In this document: positions 51,061-59,760 of the stretch, in pieces | Layout of the letters: each line of letters opens with the position of its first letter | Position numbering within the stretch: position 1 is the first letter of the stretch | Source: Asticcacaulis benevestitus DSM 16100 = ATCC BAA-896 | GTDB lineage: Bacteria; Pseudomonadota; Alphaproteobacteria; Caulobacterales; Caulobacteraceae | Assembly (NCBI RefSeq): GCF_000376105.1 | Contig: NZ_AQWM01000001.1 | Coordinates: forward strand, 612,478 to 676,477 | DNA: 64,000 nucleotides | Reading direction: 5' to 3' | The notes under the pieces: generated by a model | What the model was told of the DNA's origin: nothing | Seen by the model: only the letters and a program-made list of their open reading frames with translations | Database searches by the model: none | Made by a program: the position numbers and the translations under genes

Positions 51061-53922
51061 ATGACGAAATCCAGGCTTATGACCAACCTCTCCCGCTCGC
51101 CCCTTGCCTGGCCTCTAGCCGCCCTGCTGATGGCGGCTATACCGGCCACGGTCACGGCGCAAACGGCGCCCGCCACAGCGCCAATAAACGTGCCGGCCAT
51201 CCCCTACACGACGCGCACGCTGCCGAACGGCTTGAAGGTCTTCTATTCGCGCGACACCACGACGCCCAACGTCACCATTCAGATGTGGTATGGCGTCGGC
51301 TCCAAGGACGATCCCAACGGTCGCTCCGGTTTCGCCCACCTGTTCGAACACCTGATGTTCAAGGCGACCCGCGACATGCCTCCCGAAAGTCTGGACCGCC
51401 TGACCGAGGACGTCGGCGGTAACAACAATGCCTCGACCTGGGATGATCTCACCAACTATTTTGAAACGGTGCCCGCCCAGCATCTGGAGCGCCTTCTGTG
51501 GGCGGAATCGCAACGCCTTGGTGCCCTGGTGGTTGATCAGGCCAATTTCGTCTCCGAGCGCGATGTGGTGAAGGAAGAACTGCGCCAGGGGGTGCTGGCC
51601 CAGCCCTATGGCCGCCTGTTCTCCTTGTATATTCCGCAATATTCTTACGCCGTGCATCCTTACAAGCGCCCTGGCATCGGCTCGATCGAAGAACTGGACG
51701 CGGCGACGATAGATGATGTGCGCGCTTTCCACGCCACCTATTATCGCCCGGATAACGCCGCCCTGATCGTGGTTGGCAATTTCGACGAAAGCCAGCTCAA
51801 TGGCTGGATCGATCAGTATCTCGGCAAGTTGAAAAACCCGTCGACGCCCCTACCCCGCGTCACGGCGGTGGAACCGGAACGTACAGCCGCCAAAGCCGTC
51901 ACCACCTATGGCCCCAACGTCCCCCTCCCCGCCGTGGTTATGACCTGGCTTGGACCCAAGGCTTCCGACAAGGATGCTGCCGCCGTGAAGGTGCTCAATG
52001 CCATCATGTCCAGCGGCAAGTCTTCGCGGCTCTATAACAGCCTCGTCTATGACAAGCAGGTGGCCACTGAAGTGCTGTCAAACGGCGACATGTCGGCGCA
52101 GGGCGGTCTGATCTATTTCGGCGCTATCATGTCGGATGGCAAGACACCCGCCGAAGGTGAAGCCTTGCTGGCCGCCCAGATCGCTGACCTGCGTGATAAG
52201 CCGGTATCCGCCAGCGAGCTCGAAGAGGCCAAGACGGAACTCATCGCCGCCACCGTGCGCAATCGTGAAAGCATCGATGATCGCGCGTTTGCCCTTGGCG
52301 CCGCCATGCTGATTGAGGGGGACGCCGCCCGCGCCAACAGCGCCGTCGCCGAACTGTCGGCGGTGACCGCCGCCGATGTTCAGGCGGCCGCGCGCAAATA
52401 TCTGGCGGCCAACCGTTCGACCACCATCCGTTATCTTTCGGAGTCCGAACGCCCGAAGGGAGAAACAGAAGCAACGCCGATCGCTCCGACGGTCGCCAGC
52501 GTCAAGTTTACCGGCGAGGTCTATGCCCTGCGCCCCGCCGATCTGCGTGAGGCGATGCCGCCACTTGGCAAGGCCGTCGACCCGGTACTGCCGGTGCCGA
52601 GCGAACAGATTTTGCCCAATGGCCTCAAGGTCATTGTCGCCCATAGTTCCGATCTGCCGCTGGTCGCGGTACGACTGCTGGCCAAGGCGGGCGCTTCGTC
52701 CGATCCGGCCGGCAAGGCCGGAACCGCCAGCCTGATGGCCAATGTCATAACCGAAGGCACCACCACCCGTTCGTCGCAGGACATCGCGGTGCAAAGCGAG
52801 GCGCTCGGCACCGAGCTTTCGGCCGGTTCAGACTGGGAGTTATCATCGCTGCGCCTCAATGTCGTGAAGACGAACCTGGTGCCGGCCCTCGATATCATGG
52901 CCGATGTCGCCCAACACCCGGCCTTCAGCGCCGAGGAGATCGAGCGGGTACGCACGCAAACGCTCGATGACCTGAAAGTCAATTATCAACGCCCCAGTAC
53001 CCTGGCGGGCTATATTTCCGCCCCGGTGCTCTACGCCGGCACGCCGATGGGACACGTTATCGGCGGCACACCGAATTCCCTGCCGAAGATCGGGCGTGAC
53101 GACCTCGTGCGCTTCCATGACTCGGCCTGGCGCCCGGATAATGCCGTGCTTGTGCTGACCGGCGATATCACACCGGAGGAAGGGTTCGCGCTTGCCCGCA
53201 AGACCTTTGGTGACTGGAAAGCACCCGCCGGCGCCGCACTGACCGCGCCGACCGTCACCCCGACCGCCGCACCGCGCGATCTCATCATCGATCTGCCAGG
53301 CACCGGCCAGGCGGCGGTTTTCGTCGCCAAAACGGCCATTTCACGCAAGGCCGTCGACTACTATCCCGGACTAGTGACCAATACGGTGCTCGGCGGCGGT
53401 TACTCGGCGCGCCTCAATCAGGAAATCCGTATCAAACGGGGCCTTTCCTATGGCGCAAGTTCGGGCCTGTCGCCACGCCAAACCACAGGTGGTTTCACGG
53501 CGGCCACTCAGACCAAGAACGAATCGGCAGCCGAGGTGGTGGGCCTGATCAAGACCGAGATGACGCGTCTGGGGAGCGAGCCTGTCGGGGCGGACGAGAT
53601 GACGGCGCGCAAATCGGTGCTGGTGGGTGGTTATGGCCGCGCCTTAAGCAGCGCTGACGGACTGGCCAATGTGCTGGGCGACCTGGCCTTCTACGGTATC
53701 GATCTGACCGAAATCCAGCGCTATACGGCCAAGGTTACGGCTGTCACGCCGGCACAGGTCAGCGCCTTTGCCAAGACCCACCTCGACCCGGCCGCCGCCA
53801 GCGTTATCATCGTCGGGGATCGCAAGAAGATGGGAGACGCCATCGGTACGGCCCTGCCAAATGCGGAGCATATTCCGCAAAGCGAACTGGATCTGGACCG
53901 ACCTGACCTGACGTCAAAATGA
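51061..53922 (+). CDS. M16-family zinc metallopeptidase (two-domain)
   Basis: Secreted or periplasmic pitrilysin-like protease of 953 residues. A signal peptide (LAWPLAALLMAAIPATVTAQ) follows the ATG at 51061. The first M16 half contains the inverted zinc motif FAHLFEHLMF (HxxEH) with a downstream Glu. The second half, from about residue 500, lacks the motif and is the usual inactive partner. An in-frame extension upstream to 50863 is probably untranslated. Inserted between rplK and nusG on the opposite strand to both. Confidence 0.92.
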   Translation: MTKSRLMTNLSRSPLAWPLAALLMAAIPATVTAQTAPATAPINVPAIPYTTRTLPNGLKVFYSRDTTTPNVTIQMWYGVGSKDDPNGRSGFAHLFEHLMFKATRDMPPESLDRLTEDVGGNNNASTWDDLTNYFETVPAQHLERLLWAESQRLGALVVDQANFVSERDVVKEELRQGVLAQPYGRLFSLYIPQYSYAVHPYKRPGIGSIEELDAATIDDVRAFHATYYRPDNAALIVVGNFDESQLNGWIDQYLGKLKNPSTPLPRVTAVEPERTAAKAVTTYGPNVPLPAVVMTWLGPKASDKDAAAVKVLNAIMSSGKSSRLYNSLVYDKQVATEVLSNGDMSAQGGLIYFGAIMSDGKTPAEGEALLAAQIADLRDKPVSASELEEAKTELIAATVRNRESIDDRAFALGAAMLIEGDAARANSAVAELSAVTAADVQAAARKYLAANRSTTIRYLSESERPKGETEATPIAPTVASVKFTGEVYALRPADLREAMPPLGKAVDPVLPVPSEQILPNGLKVIVAHSSDLPLVAVRLLAKAGASSDPAGKAGTASLMANVITEGTTTRSSQDIAVQSEALGTELSAGSDWELSSLRLNVVKTNLVPALDIMADVAQHPAFSAEEIERVRTQTLDDLKVNYQRPSTLAGYISAPVLYAGTPMGHVIGGTPNSLPKIGRDDLVRFHDSAWRPDNAVLVLTGDITPEEGFALARKTFGDWKAPAGAALTAPTVTPTAAPRDLIIDLPGTGQAAVFVAKTAISRKAVDYYPGLVTNTVLGGGYSARLNQEIRIKRGLSYGASSGLSPRQTTGGFTAATQTKNESAAEVVGLIKTEMTRLGSEPVGADEMTARKSVLVGGYGRALSSADGLANVLGDLAFYGIDLTEIQRYTAKVTAVTPAQVSAFAKTHLDPAAASVIIVGDRKKMGDAIGTALPNAEHIPQSELDLDRPDLTSK

Positions 53923-53923
53923 T

Positions 53924-53959
53924 AAAAAAAGCGCTCCGGAAAACCGGAGCGCTTTTTTT
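53924..53959. terminator. Bidirectional terminator between the M16 gene and nusG
   Basis: Seven A, GCGCTCCGG, loop AAAA, CCGGAGCGC, seven T: a perfect 16-bp stem that works for both converging transcripts. Confidence 0.93.
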
Positions 53960-53979
53960 GAAAGATTATCCAGACTGGA

Positions 53980-54558
53980 TTAAACGCCGGTCTTCTCGAC
54001 CTGAGCGTATTCCAGTTCGACCGGCGTGGCGCGACCGAAGATCGACACCGAAACGCGCAGACGGGCGTGTTCCTGATCGACCGACTCAACAACGCCATCG
54101 AACGAGGCAAAGTGGCCGGACGTGATCTTGACCTTTTCGCCGATGTCGAACGACAGGACGGGCTTCGGACGCTCAACGGCGGCGGCCGAGTTACCAAGGA
54201 TGCGATCGACTTCCTTTTGCGATACCGGCATGGGCTTCGCGCCCGAACCGAGGAAGCCGGTGACCTTCGGCGTGTTCTTGACGAGGTGATAGGCTTCGTC
54301 GGAAAGCTGCATCTTCACCAGCACGTAGCCGGGGAAGAACTTGCGCTCAGAATTGAATTTGCGGCCGCGGCGGATCTCGACGACCTCTTCGGTCGGTACG
54401 AGGATTTCCGAGAACTTGTCTTCCAGACCCTGGCTCTTGGCCTGATCGCGCAGAGCCTCGGCCACCTTCTTCTCGAAGTTGGAATAGGCGTGGACGATGT
54501 ACCACTTGTGGTTCGGGTTGGACGTGACAGCCGTTTCGGCGGGAGCAGGATTTGCCAT
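53980..54558 (-). CDS. nusG: Transcription termination/antitermination protein NusG
   Basis: Binds RNA polymerase, Rho and ribosome, 192 residues. The NGN domain has KWYIVHAYSNFEKKVAEALRDQA and FFPGYVLVKM, and the KOW domain has GEKVKITSGHFASFDGVVESVD. A short Ala/Pro-rich N-terminal extension precedes the fold. It follows secE by 12 bases in the conserved secE-nusG pair. Confidence 0.97.
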   Translation of the reverse strand: MANPAPAETAVTSNPNHKWYIVHAYSNFEKKVAEALRDQAKSQGLEDKFSEILVPTEEVVEIRRGRKFNSERKFFPGYVLVKMQLSDEAYHLVKNTPKVTGFLGSGAKPMPVSQKEVDRILGNSAAAVERPKPVLSFDIGEKVKITSGHFASFDGVVESVDQEHARLRVSVSIFGRATPVELEYAQVEKTGV

Positions 54559-54570
54559 GTAAGTTAGTCC

Positions 54571-54894
54571 TTATTGGCCGATTTTGGTGACATAGTTTGT
54601 CAGGAAGCCGAGAGCGCCGTCAATAACAAAGAAGAAAACACCGGCCAGCACGACCATGATCAGCACCATGACGGTGGTGATCCAGACTTCCTTGCGCGAC
54701 GTCCAGGTGATGCGCTTGGCCTCGTTCTGAACTTCCTTGAAGAACTTCGCCGGATTGAAAGGCTTTTTCGGCGTCTTGACCGCATCCGCCGTCGCGGCAT
54801 TACCACTGGCAGCCGCCGGTGCAATCTTGCCGATCGCGACCTTGCGGCCCGGCTCAACGGTCTTTGTCTTGGTCTCTGGTTTCTTCACCGTCAA
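54571..54894 (-). CDS. secE: Preprotein translocase subunit SecE
   Basis: Essential SecYEG component of 107 residues. A long basic N-terminal extension (about 60 residues) precedes the amphipathic helix FFKEVQNEAKRITWTSRKEVW and one transmembrane helix (VLIMVVLAGVFFFVIDGALG). Single-helix SecE is normal outside enterobacteria. Lies between trnW and nusG, the common arrangement. Confidence 0.95.
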   Translation of the reverse strand: MTVKKPETKTKTVEPGRKVAIGKIAPAAASGNAATADAVKTPKKPFNPAKFFKEVQNEAKRITWTSRKEVWITTVMVLIMVVLAGVFFFVIDGALGFLTNYVTKIGQ

Positions 54895-55049
54895 AACGCC
54901 TATCTTATGTTAGCGCCGCATTGCGCGACTTCCGAACAACAGAAATGAGGCTCGAAAACGAATTTTCAAGCCTCCAAATTATGGGGCCCGCATAGAAGAG
55001 TGCACAAAGTCATTTGTACGACACTTTTCGGATGCGTTCCGAAAGAGAT

Positions 55050-55125
55050 TGGCAGGGGCGGAGGGATTCGAACCCACGACATCCGGTTTTGGAGACCGAC
55101 GCTCTACCAGCTGAACTACACCCCT
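55050..55125 (-). tRNA. tRNA-Trp (anticodon CCA)
   Basis: The reverse complement folds into a 76-base cloverleaf. The acceptor arms AGGGGTG and CGCCCCT pair with one wobble, the anticodon loop is CTCCAAA with CCA, the T loop is GGTTCGAATCC, and the 3' CCA is encoded at 55050-55052. It precedes secE-nusG, a position conserved across many bacteria. Confidence 0.97.
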
Positions 55126-55286
55126 GCAGTTCTCAAGGAAGACCAGTGCGTAAGCCTTGGCACATCCATGGGAGGCGTGCGGTTTATCAGTGCTTGGGCG
55201 AACGTGCAACAGGCAAAGCAGCAATTATTCAGCATTTTTCACAGCAAATCCGGCCGTGCCGCAGGTCATGATGGCCGGCGCTTTGA

Positions 55287-56492
55287 TTACGGCACAAATG
55301 CCGGATCCACGATCGCCCACAAGGCAGACTTAGGATTAGCCGAGGTATCGAACAATAAGGGCCAGTTCGCGCGTGTGACCGGATAGGTATTAAGCCACGT
55401 ACTCTTGTCCGTTATGCCCCATGTCGTCACCGACTTGACGGAGGCATGGGCGGCAAACACCGCAAAGAGTTCGCGGTATTTCAAGGCCTGGGCCTGAAGC
55501 GCCGTGTTATAGGCACCCGTGCCCGGCGCAAGCGCTGCCAGACAGGTCGACGGCGTACCAAAACAACTGCCCGGATCGTTATAGAGCGACACATCCATTT
55601 CGGTGATGTGGTTGATCAACCCCTTGGCCTCGACATCGGCCAGGGCGGCTTCAACCTGCGCCGCCGATGGATAACTGATACTGATGTGCATCTGATGCCC
55701 AACGCCATCGACAGGCACGCCACGATCGATCATGCCCTGGACAATGGTCATCAGACGCCCGCGCTTGCCGGCATCTTCCGTCGAATAGTCATTGATGAAC
55801 AACTGCACGGCAGGATCAGCGGCGCGGGCAGCATGAAAAGCGTAGTCGATGAAATCAGACCCGAACAGACGATACCACTCCGAGTCACGATAGGTGCCCG
55901 AGGCATCATCGCGCGTCGCCTCGTTGACCACGTCCCAGCAATAGACCTTGCCCTTGAAATGGGTGACCACGTCGGTAATGTAGGTTTCGAGACGTGCCCG
56001 CACCAGCGCCTTGTAAGCGGTCATATCCGTGCGGTCGCCATCGAAGAGCCACGACGGCGACGTCTGGTGCCACACCAGCGCGTGCCCCCTCACCTCAATT
56101 CCATTCGCCTGGGCGAAAGCGATCAGATCATCGGCCGGCGCGAAATTATAAACACCCGCGCTGACGCCGATCGGGCTGGCCTTCATGACGCTCTCGGCGG
56201 TGAGGCTGTTGGCGTGCTTGAGCAGAACCGCCTTGGCGCCCGCCTCATTAGCAGTGCCGAAGTCGGCCGCCATGCCGATTTTGAACTTGCCTGCGAAAAA
56301 GGTCTTCAGCGCCGGCGCGCTGGCCGGATCGGGCAAGACGCGGCCCGGAATTGAGGATGAACTGGAGGCAGAGGATGACGAACTGCTGCCGCCACCGCTG
56401 GAACTGCTACCCCCGCCTCCACCGCCGCAGGCCGCGACCAGAGATGAAGCGGCAACGGTAACCAACAGCGACCGGCGGTTAACTGGCGTCAT
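55287..56492 (-). CDS. GH10 endo-1,4-beta-xylanase lipoprotein
   Basis: Glycoside hydrolase family 10, 401 residues from the ATG at 56492. The N-terminus has twin Arg (NRRSLLVTVAASSLVAACG) with lipobox VAAC, then Gly- and Ser-rich linkers, so it is probably a lipid-anchored, surface or periplasmic enzyme. In the barrel, GHALVWHQTSPSWL, the acid/base Glu in CWDVVNEATRDD and the nucleophile Glu in HITEMDVSLY are present. Suggests use of plant xylan. GGGAG precedes the start. No transporter or receptor for xylan oligomers is adjacent. Confidence 0.9.
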   Translation of the reverse strand: MTPVNRRSLLVTVAASSLVAACGGGGGGSSSSGGGSSSSSSASSSSSIPGRVLPDPASAPALKTFFAGKFKIGMAADFGTANEAGAKAVLLKHANSLTAESVMKASPIGVSAGVYNFAPADDLIAFAQANGIEVRGHALVWHQTSPSWLFDGDRTDMTAYKALVRARLETYITDVVTHFKGKVYCWDVVNEATRDDASGTYRDSEWYRLFGSDFIDYAFHAARAADPAVQLFINDYSTEDAGKRGRLMTIVQGMIDRGVPVDGVGHQMHISISYPSAAQVEAALADVEAKGLINHITEMDVSLYNDPGSCFGTPSTCLAALAPGTGAYNTALQAQALKYRELFAVFAAHASVKSVTTWGITDKSTWLNTYPVTRANWPLLFDTSANPKSALWAIVDPAFVP

Positions 56493-56576
56493 AATCTTCT
56501 CCCGTGATCTTATCATGAGGCGCTTGGTGCGCCTCTTGACGCCATGTAAGAAGATTATGTCAGGTGTGTCAAACGC

Positions 56577-58580
56577 CTACAGTAAACGGGCGATGAGCCA
56601 TATGGCGACACCCGCCAGCGGAAGACCGCCCCAGATCGCAGCGCGGGTGATAAAGCCCGGCAGCCATGAAAGCGCCGGTTGCGCCGGCACGCAGATACTC
56701 ATGCGATCATAGGTGCCGATCTCGCTATAGGCACGATCCAGCGCCATCTTCTCATCGGCGGAAAGCCACGGCCTGACCACGGTGTAGTCACGTACCGCCT
56801 CATAGCCTTCGGCCGTCTGATGCGGTGTAAAACTGAGGCGAAGCCCGCCGAAATCCCATACCTTCGCCTTTTCGGGCCAGACCAGAGTCAGGCCGGTTTT
56901 GATCAGGGTGGTGATCCGGCCTTCGCGGACATCGCCGATATCGAACGGAAAGCGCCGGCGGCCTTCGGGCTCTTCCAGCACATAGTCGAAACCCGATTCC
57001 GGACTGAAGAAGACCTTGTCGCCACCGCCTCGGTGCCACGGGTTATCGGTCGTGACCAGGGTGGTAATGGTGATTTCATTGAGCCCGCGATCGTCGATCA
57101 TCTGCGGGATGGCGCACATGTTCATACCGTAGATATAGCTGAACAGGGCGCAGCGATCCTCGACATAGCTTGTCAGGCTCTGATGGCGCAGTTCGCGCCG
57201 CACGCCATCGGCGCGGGCGCCGCGATAGATGTAGTCGATCTCGATCAGGGTCTCCTCACCCTTCTTTTCGGGCAGATGGATAACCTCTCGAACCTCGTAA
57301 TCAAGCGCCGGCTGCTTGTCCATCATGCGGACCAGATCACCGCCCGGCTTGAGGATCAGGGCGTAGCCGAGATCGTTCTGCGCCATATGGGCCAGATCGC
57401 CGCCCTGCGCCACATCCGACGTGCCCTCGAACCAGTACATGCGCCCTTCGTGAACGCACATGGAGATACAGTGGTTGAAGGACCCTAGTCGCGGCTGGGT
57501 GTTGATCAGGTCGAAGCCACGCTTAGTATCAACCAAGGCCGGCCAGCTTTCCACCCCCATCTTCGTCAGCATAGCCGCGATCATTTTCGACACGTCCTTG
57601 CAGTCACCGATACGGTCGGCATAGATTTCCTTCAGGGTGCGCGGCACAAAACCACCCTCCCCGAACGAAAACGCGAAGTAGCGGATGCTTTCCTGTACCC
57701 AGCGCACGGCAGCAACTATGCGATCGGCCACCTTGTCGTGATCCGCCTCGATCTGTTGGATGACCGCCAGCAGGCCTTCGGGATAATTGTTATCGCCCTC
57801 AAAGCCGGTGCGCATGACATCGCCGACGCGCGGCCAGTTGTCGATACTGGAGGCATAGGCGCCACGTACCGGCATCACCCAACCGGGGCTGTCGGACTCG
57901 TAGTCGCACTCACGGATATGCTCGGCCTCGAACAGAATTTCGCTGTAGCCATCATCCAGTTTGCTGACCTTGGGTTCGGTCCAGCCGAGCGGAAACGGCC
58001 GCATATAGATCTGGCGCTGCGGCGGCACCAGAAGGCGGGCGTGGCGCTTGTCCCAGTAGATGACGTTCTGTAACATCACCGGCACCGAAAATTCGCCCTG
58101 GAAACAGGCCGGGTCACCGGCAAGCGTCATGGCGGTGTCGATGATATCCCCCACCCGCACATCCGGCAGGGTAATGGCCATGGTCCAGCGGCCATCGAGC
58201 ACCAGACGTTCGAAACTGCGCTCGCGGCGCATGACGATATAGCGCGATTTGACATCGACCTCGATCACCTCATCGCCGCGCAGGATGCGGATATGGTGGA
58301 TGGTCAGGTCGTCATAATAGGGATTGAACGGCAGGGTGACATTGGCCAGATAGCTCATGGCCGACAGGTTCACCACCTCTTCGATGGTGCGGTTATAGCG
58401 GTGCGGATGCAGATCGAGCCGCGACTGGTCATCGACCAGCCAGGTATAGAAACCGTAGGGTGCCATGGATTGATCGAGCGTGGCCGGGCGCTTGAAATCC
58501 TGAATCTTGACCCACGCGGGCTCAGGAGCAAAATGTATGCGCCGCCTGACCTCTTCCTCAAACACGTTTTCCGCCCCCAA
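56577..58580 (-). CDS. DUF3857 and transglutaminase-like domain protein
   Basis: Protein of 667 residues. An N-terminal DUF3857 beta domain is followed by a transglutaminase-like core with catalytic Cys in ADRIGDCKDVSKMIAAML and His in GSFNHCISMCV. A C-terminal helix (AAIWGGLPLAGVAIWLIARLL) should anchor it to the membrane. No signal peptide is evident. The start is uncertain: TTG at 58580 has GGAG nearby, and a GTG five codons later is possible. Function unknown; related proteins are predicted peptidases or cross-linkers. Confidence 0.83.
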   Translation of the reverse strand: MGAENVFEEEVRRRIHFAPEPAWVKIQDFKRPATLDQSMAPYGFYTWLVDDQSRLDLHPHRYNRTIEEVVNLSAMSYLANVTLPFNPYYDDLTIHHIRILRGDEVIEVDVKSRYIVMRRERSFERLVLDGRWTMAITLPDVRVGDIIDTAMTLAGDPACFQGEFSVPVMLQNVIYWDKRHARLLVPPQRQIYMRPFPLGWTEPKVSKLDDGYSEILFEAEHIRECDYESDSPGWVMPVRGAYASSIDNWPRVGDVMRTGFEGDNNYPEGLLAVIQQIEADHDKVADRIVAAVRWVQESIRYFAFSFGEGGFVPRTLKEIYADRIGDCKDVSKMIAAMLTKMGVESWPALVDTKRGFDLINTQPRLGSFNHCISMCVHEGRMYWFEGTSDVAQGGDLAHMAQNDLGYALILKPGGDLVRMMDKQPALDYEVREVIHLPEKKGEETLIEIDYIYRGARADGVRRELRHQSLTSYVEDRCALFSYIYGMNMCAIPQMIDDRGLNEITITTLVTTDNPWHRGGGDKVFFSPESGFDYVLEEPEGRRRFPFDIGDVREGRITTLIKTGLTLVWPEKAKVWDFGGLRLSFTPHQTAEGYEAVRDYTVVRPWLSADEKMALDRAYSEIGTYDRMSICVPAQPALSWLPGFITRAAIWGGLPLAGVAIWLIARLL

Positions 58581-58589
58581 AAAACTCCA

Positions 58590-58618
58590 AGCCCGGCAGA
58601 GGGTCGCTCTGCCGGGCT
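58590..58618. terminator. Hairpin between the DUF3857 and DUF2807 genes
   Basis: AGCCCGGCAGAG and CTCTGCCGGGCT form a perfect 12-bp stem with a five-base loop. On the minus strand TTGGAGTTTTTTGG follows, a loose T-run, so it may terminate the DUF2807 transcript just before the DUF3857 gene. Confidence 0.6.
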
Positions 58619-58693
58619 AAATCGTTAACACAGGGGTTAAGCCTGTAAAGGGCTAAAGCAAGGATTCATCCGGTAGGAGAAATTCATTTTTAA

Positions 58694-58779
58694 CTCAGGC
58701 GCCGCAGAGCGCCTCGCATCAGCTCGGGCGGGCTTTACCCTTACCAAACTGGATGTCCCATGGCGCTTGGAGCTACCAC
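58694..58779 (-). repeat. Dispersed intergenic repeat, copy 2
   Basis: On the minus strand GTTTGGTAAGGG (from 58749), the 22-base core (58733-58712) and GCGGCGCCTGAG (to 58694) align with copy 1. The outer flank AGTGGTAGCTCCAAGCGCC (58779-58761) is nearly the inverse of the copy-1 right end, so the unit has imperfect inverted ends CTCAGGCGCC...GGCGCTTGGAG. It is about 85 bp, resembling a miniature mobile element. Confidence 0.55.
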
Positions 58780-59609
58780 TGACCGACGATGACATTACCC
58801 GAGCCCATGATCGACTTCTCTATATTGCCGCTCACCGACCGGACGCGCACATCGCCCGACCCGACGATATTGACCTCAAGTCCCTTCGCTTCACCGCCAA
58901 AGCGGACATCGCCTGAGCCGGCGATATTGACTTCCATGCTCGGCGCCGTTCCGCTGGCCAGCTTCACATTGCCGGAGCCACCGATATTGACCGAGATCTG
59001 GCCATTGACCTTATTGATGGCGATATCGCCATTGCCGCCGATATTGGCCTCAAGCGCCCCCACTGAGTTGGCAGTAAAGTTGCCGGAACCACCGATATTG
59101 ACTTCGGCGTCGGCCGTATCGACCAGATTGATGTCGCCGGAACCGCCGATATTGACCTGGGCCCGTCCCGCCACGCTTGCAATCTGCCAGTTACCGCAAC
59201 CGCCTTCGCTGAATTCCAGCGTCTTGCTAGCGCCAACCGTGCCGTAGGTGGCCCCGCCAGCCGAGACCTTGGCGTCGAGCGGCACCTTGATATAGACGGT
59301 CGGCAGATCGGCATTGGCCACCTGCCCCAGACCGCCGATCGTCACGCCGCCGGCTTTGCAGTTCAGATTGCGGCTTTTCAGCTTACCATCGGCCACCAGC
59401 GTATTGCCCTTGGTGCGCACCATGATGACCGGCACCTTGGCCGTGCCGTAGACGACCTTCAGCTCAACATCATCGCGATTTTCCGGGGTGACAACAACGC
59501 GGGCGGCGATGTTGGTCAGTTCAACCTCGGTATGGGCCGAAGCGGTATTGGCGGCCATCAGGCCCAGGGCGCAGACCGAAGCAGTGGTGATCAGGGCAAA
59601 AGTTTTCAT
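58773..59609 (-). CDS. DUF2807 (GIN-like) beta-repeat secreted protein
   Basis: Exported protein of 278 residues from the ATG at 59609, with signal peptide KTFALITTASVCALGLMAANTASA. The second half consists of seven repeats of 18-20 residues beginning VNIGGSGDI or a close variant, predicting a right-handed parallel beta-helix. The DUF2807 family is typically cell-surface or periplasmic with undefined role. Just upstream on the same strand is the DPP-IV gene. Confidence 0.85.
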   Translation of the reverse strand: MKTFALITTASVCALGLMAANTASAHTEVELTNIAARVVVTPENRDDVELKVVYGTAKVPVIMVRTKGNTLVADGKLKSRNLNCKAGGVTIGGLGQVANADLPTVYIKVPLDAKVSAGGATYGTVGASKTLEFSEGGCGNWQIASVAGRAQVNIGGSGDINLVDTADAEVNIGGSGNFTANSVGALEANIGGNGDIAINKVNGQISVNIGGSGNVKLASGTAPSMEVNIAGSGDVRFGGEAKGLEVNIVGSGDVRVRSVSGNIEKSIMGSGNVIVGQW

Positions 59610-59727
59610 GCTCGCATTCCTTAGTGGCGCCTCCTCTCCGGAAGCTATGAACACATTTTGGTCACAGGTACCGCCGGATACAACTTAATTAGCTGTCATG
59701 AAGCGTTTGTAATCTCAGATATGAAAA

Positions 59728-59752
59728 AGGCGGGCCACTAAAGGACCCGCCT
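59728..59752 (-). terminator. Terminator after the DPP-IV-like gene
   Basis: AGGCGGG and CCCGCCT pair, and the minus strand continues with TTTTTCAT. Confidence 0.75.
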
Positions 59753-59760
59753 GATATGTT

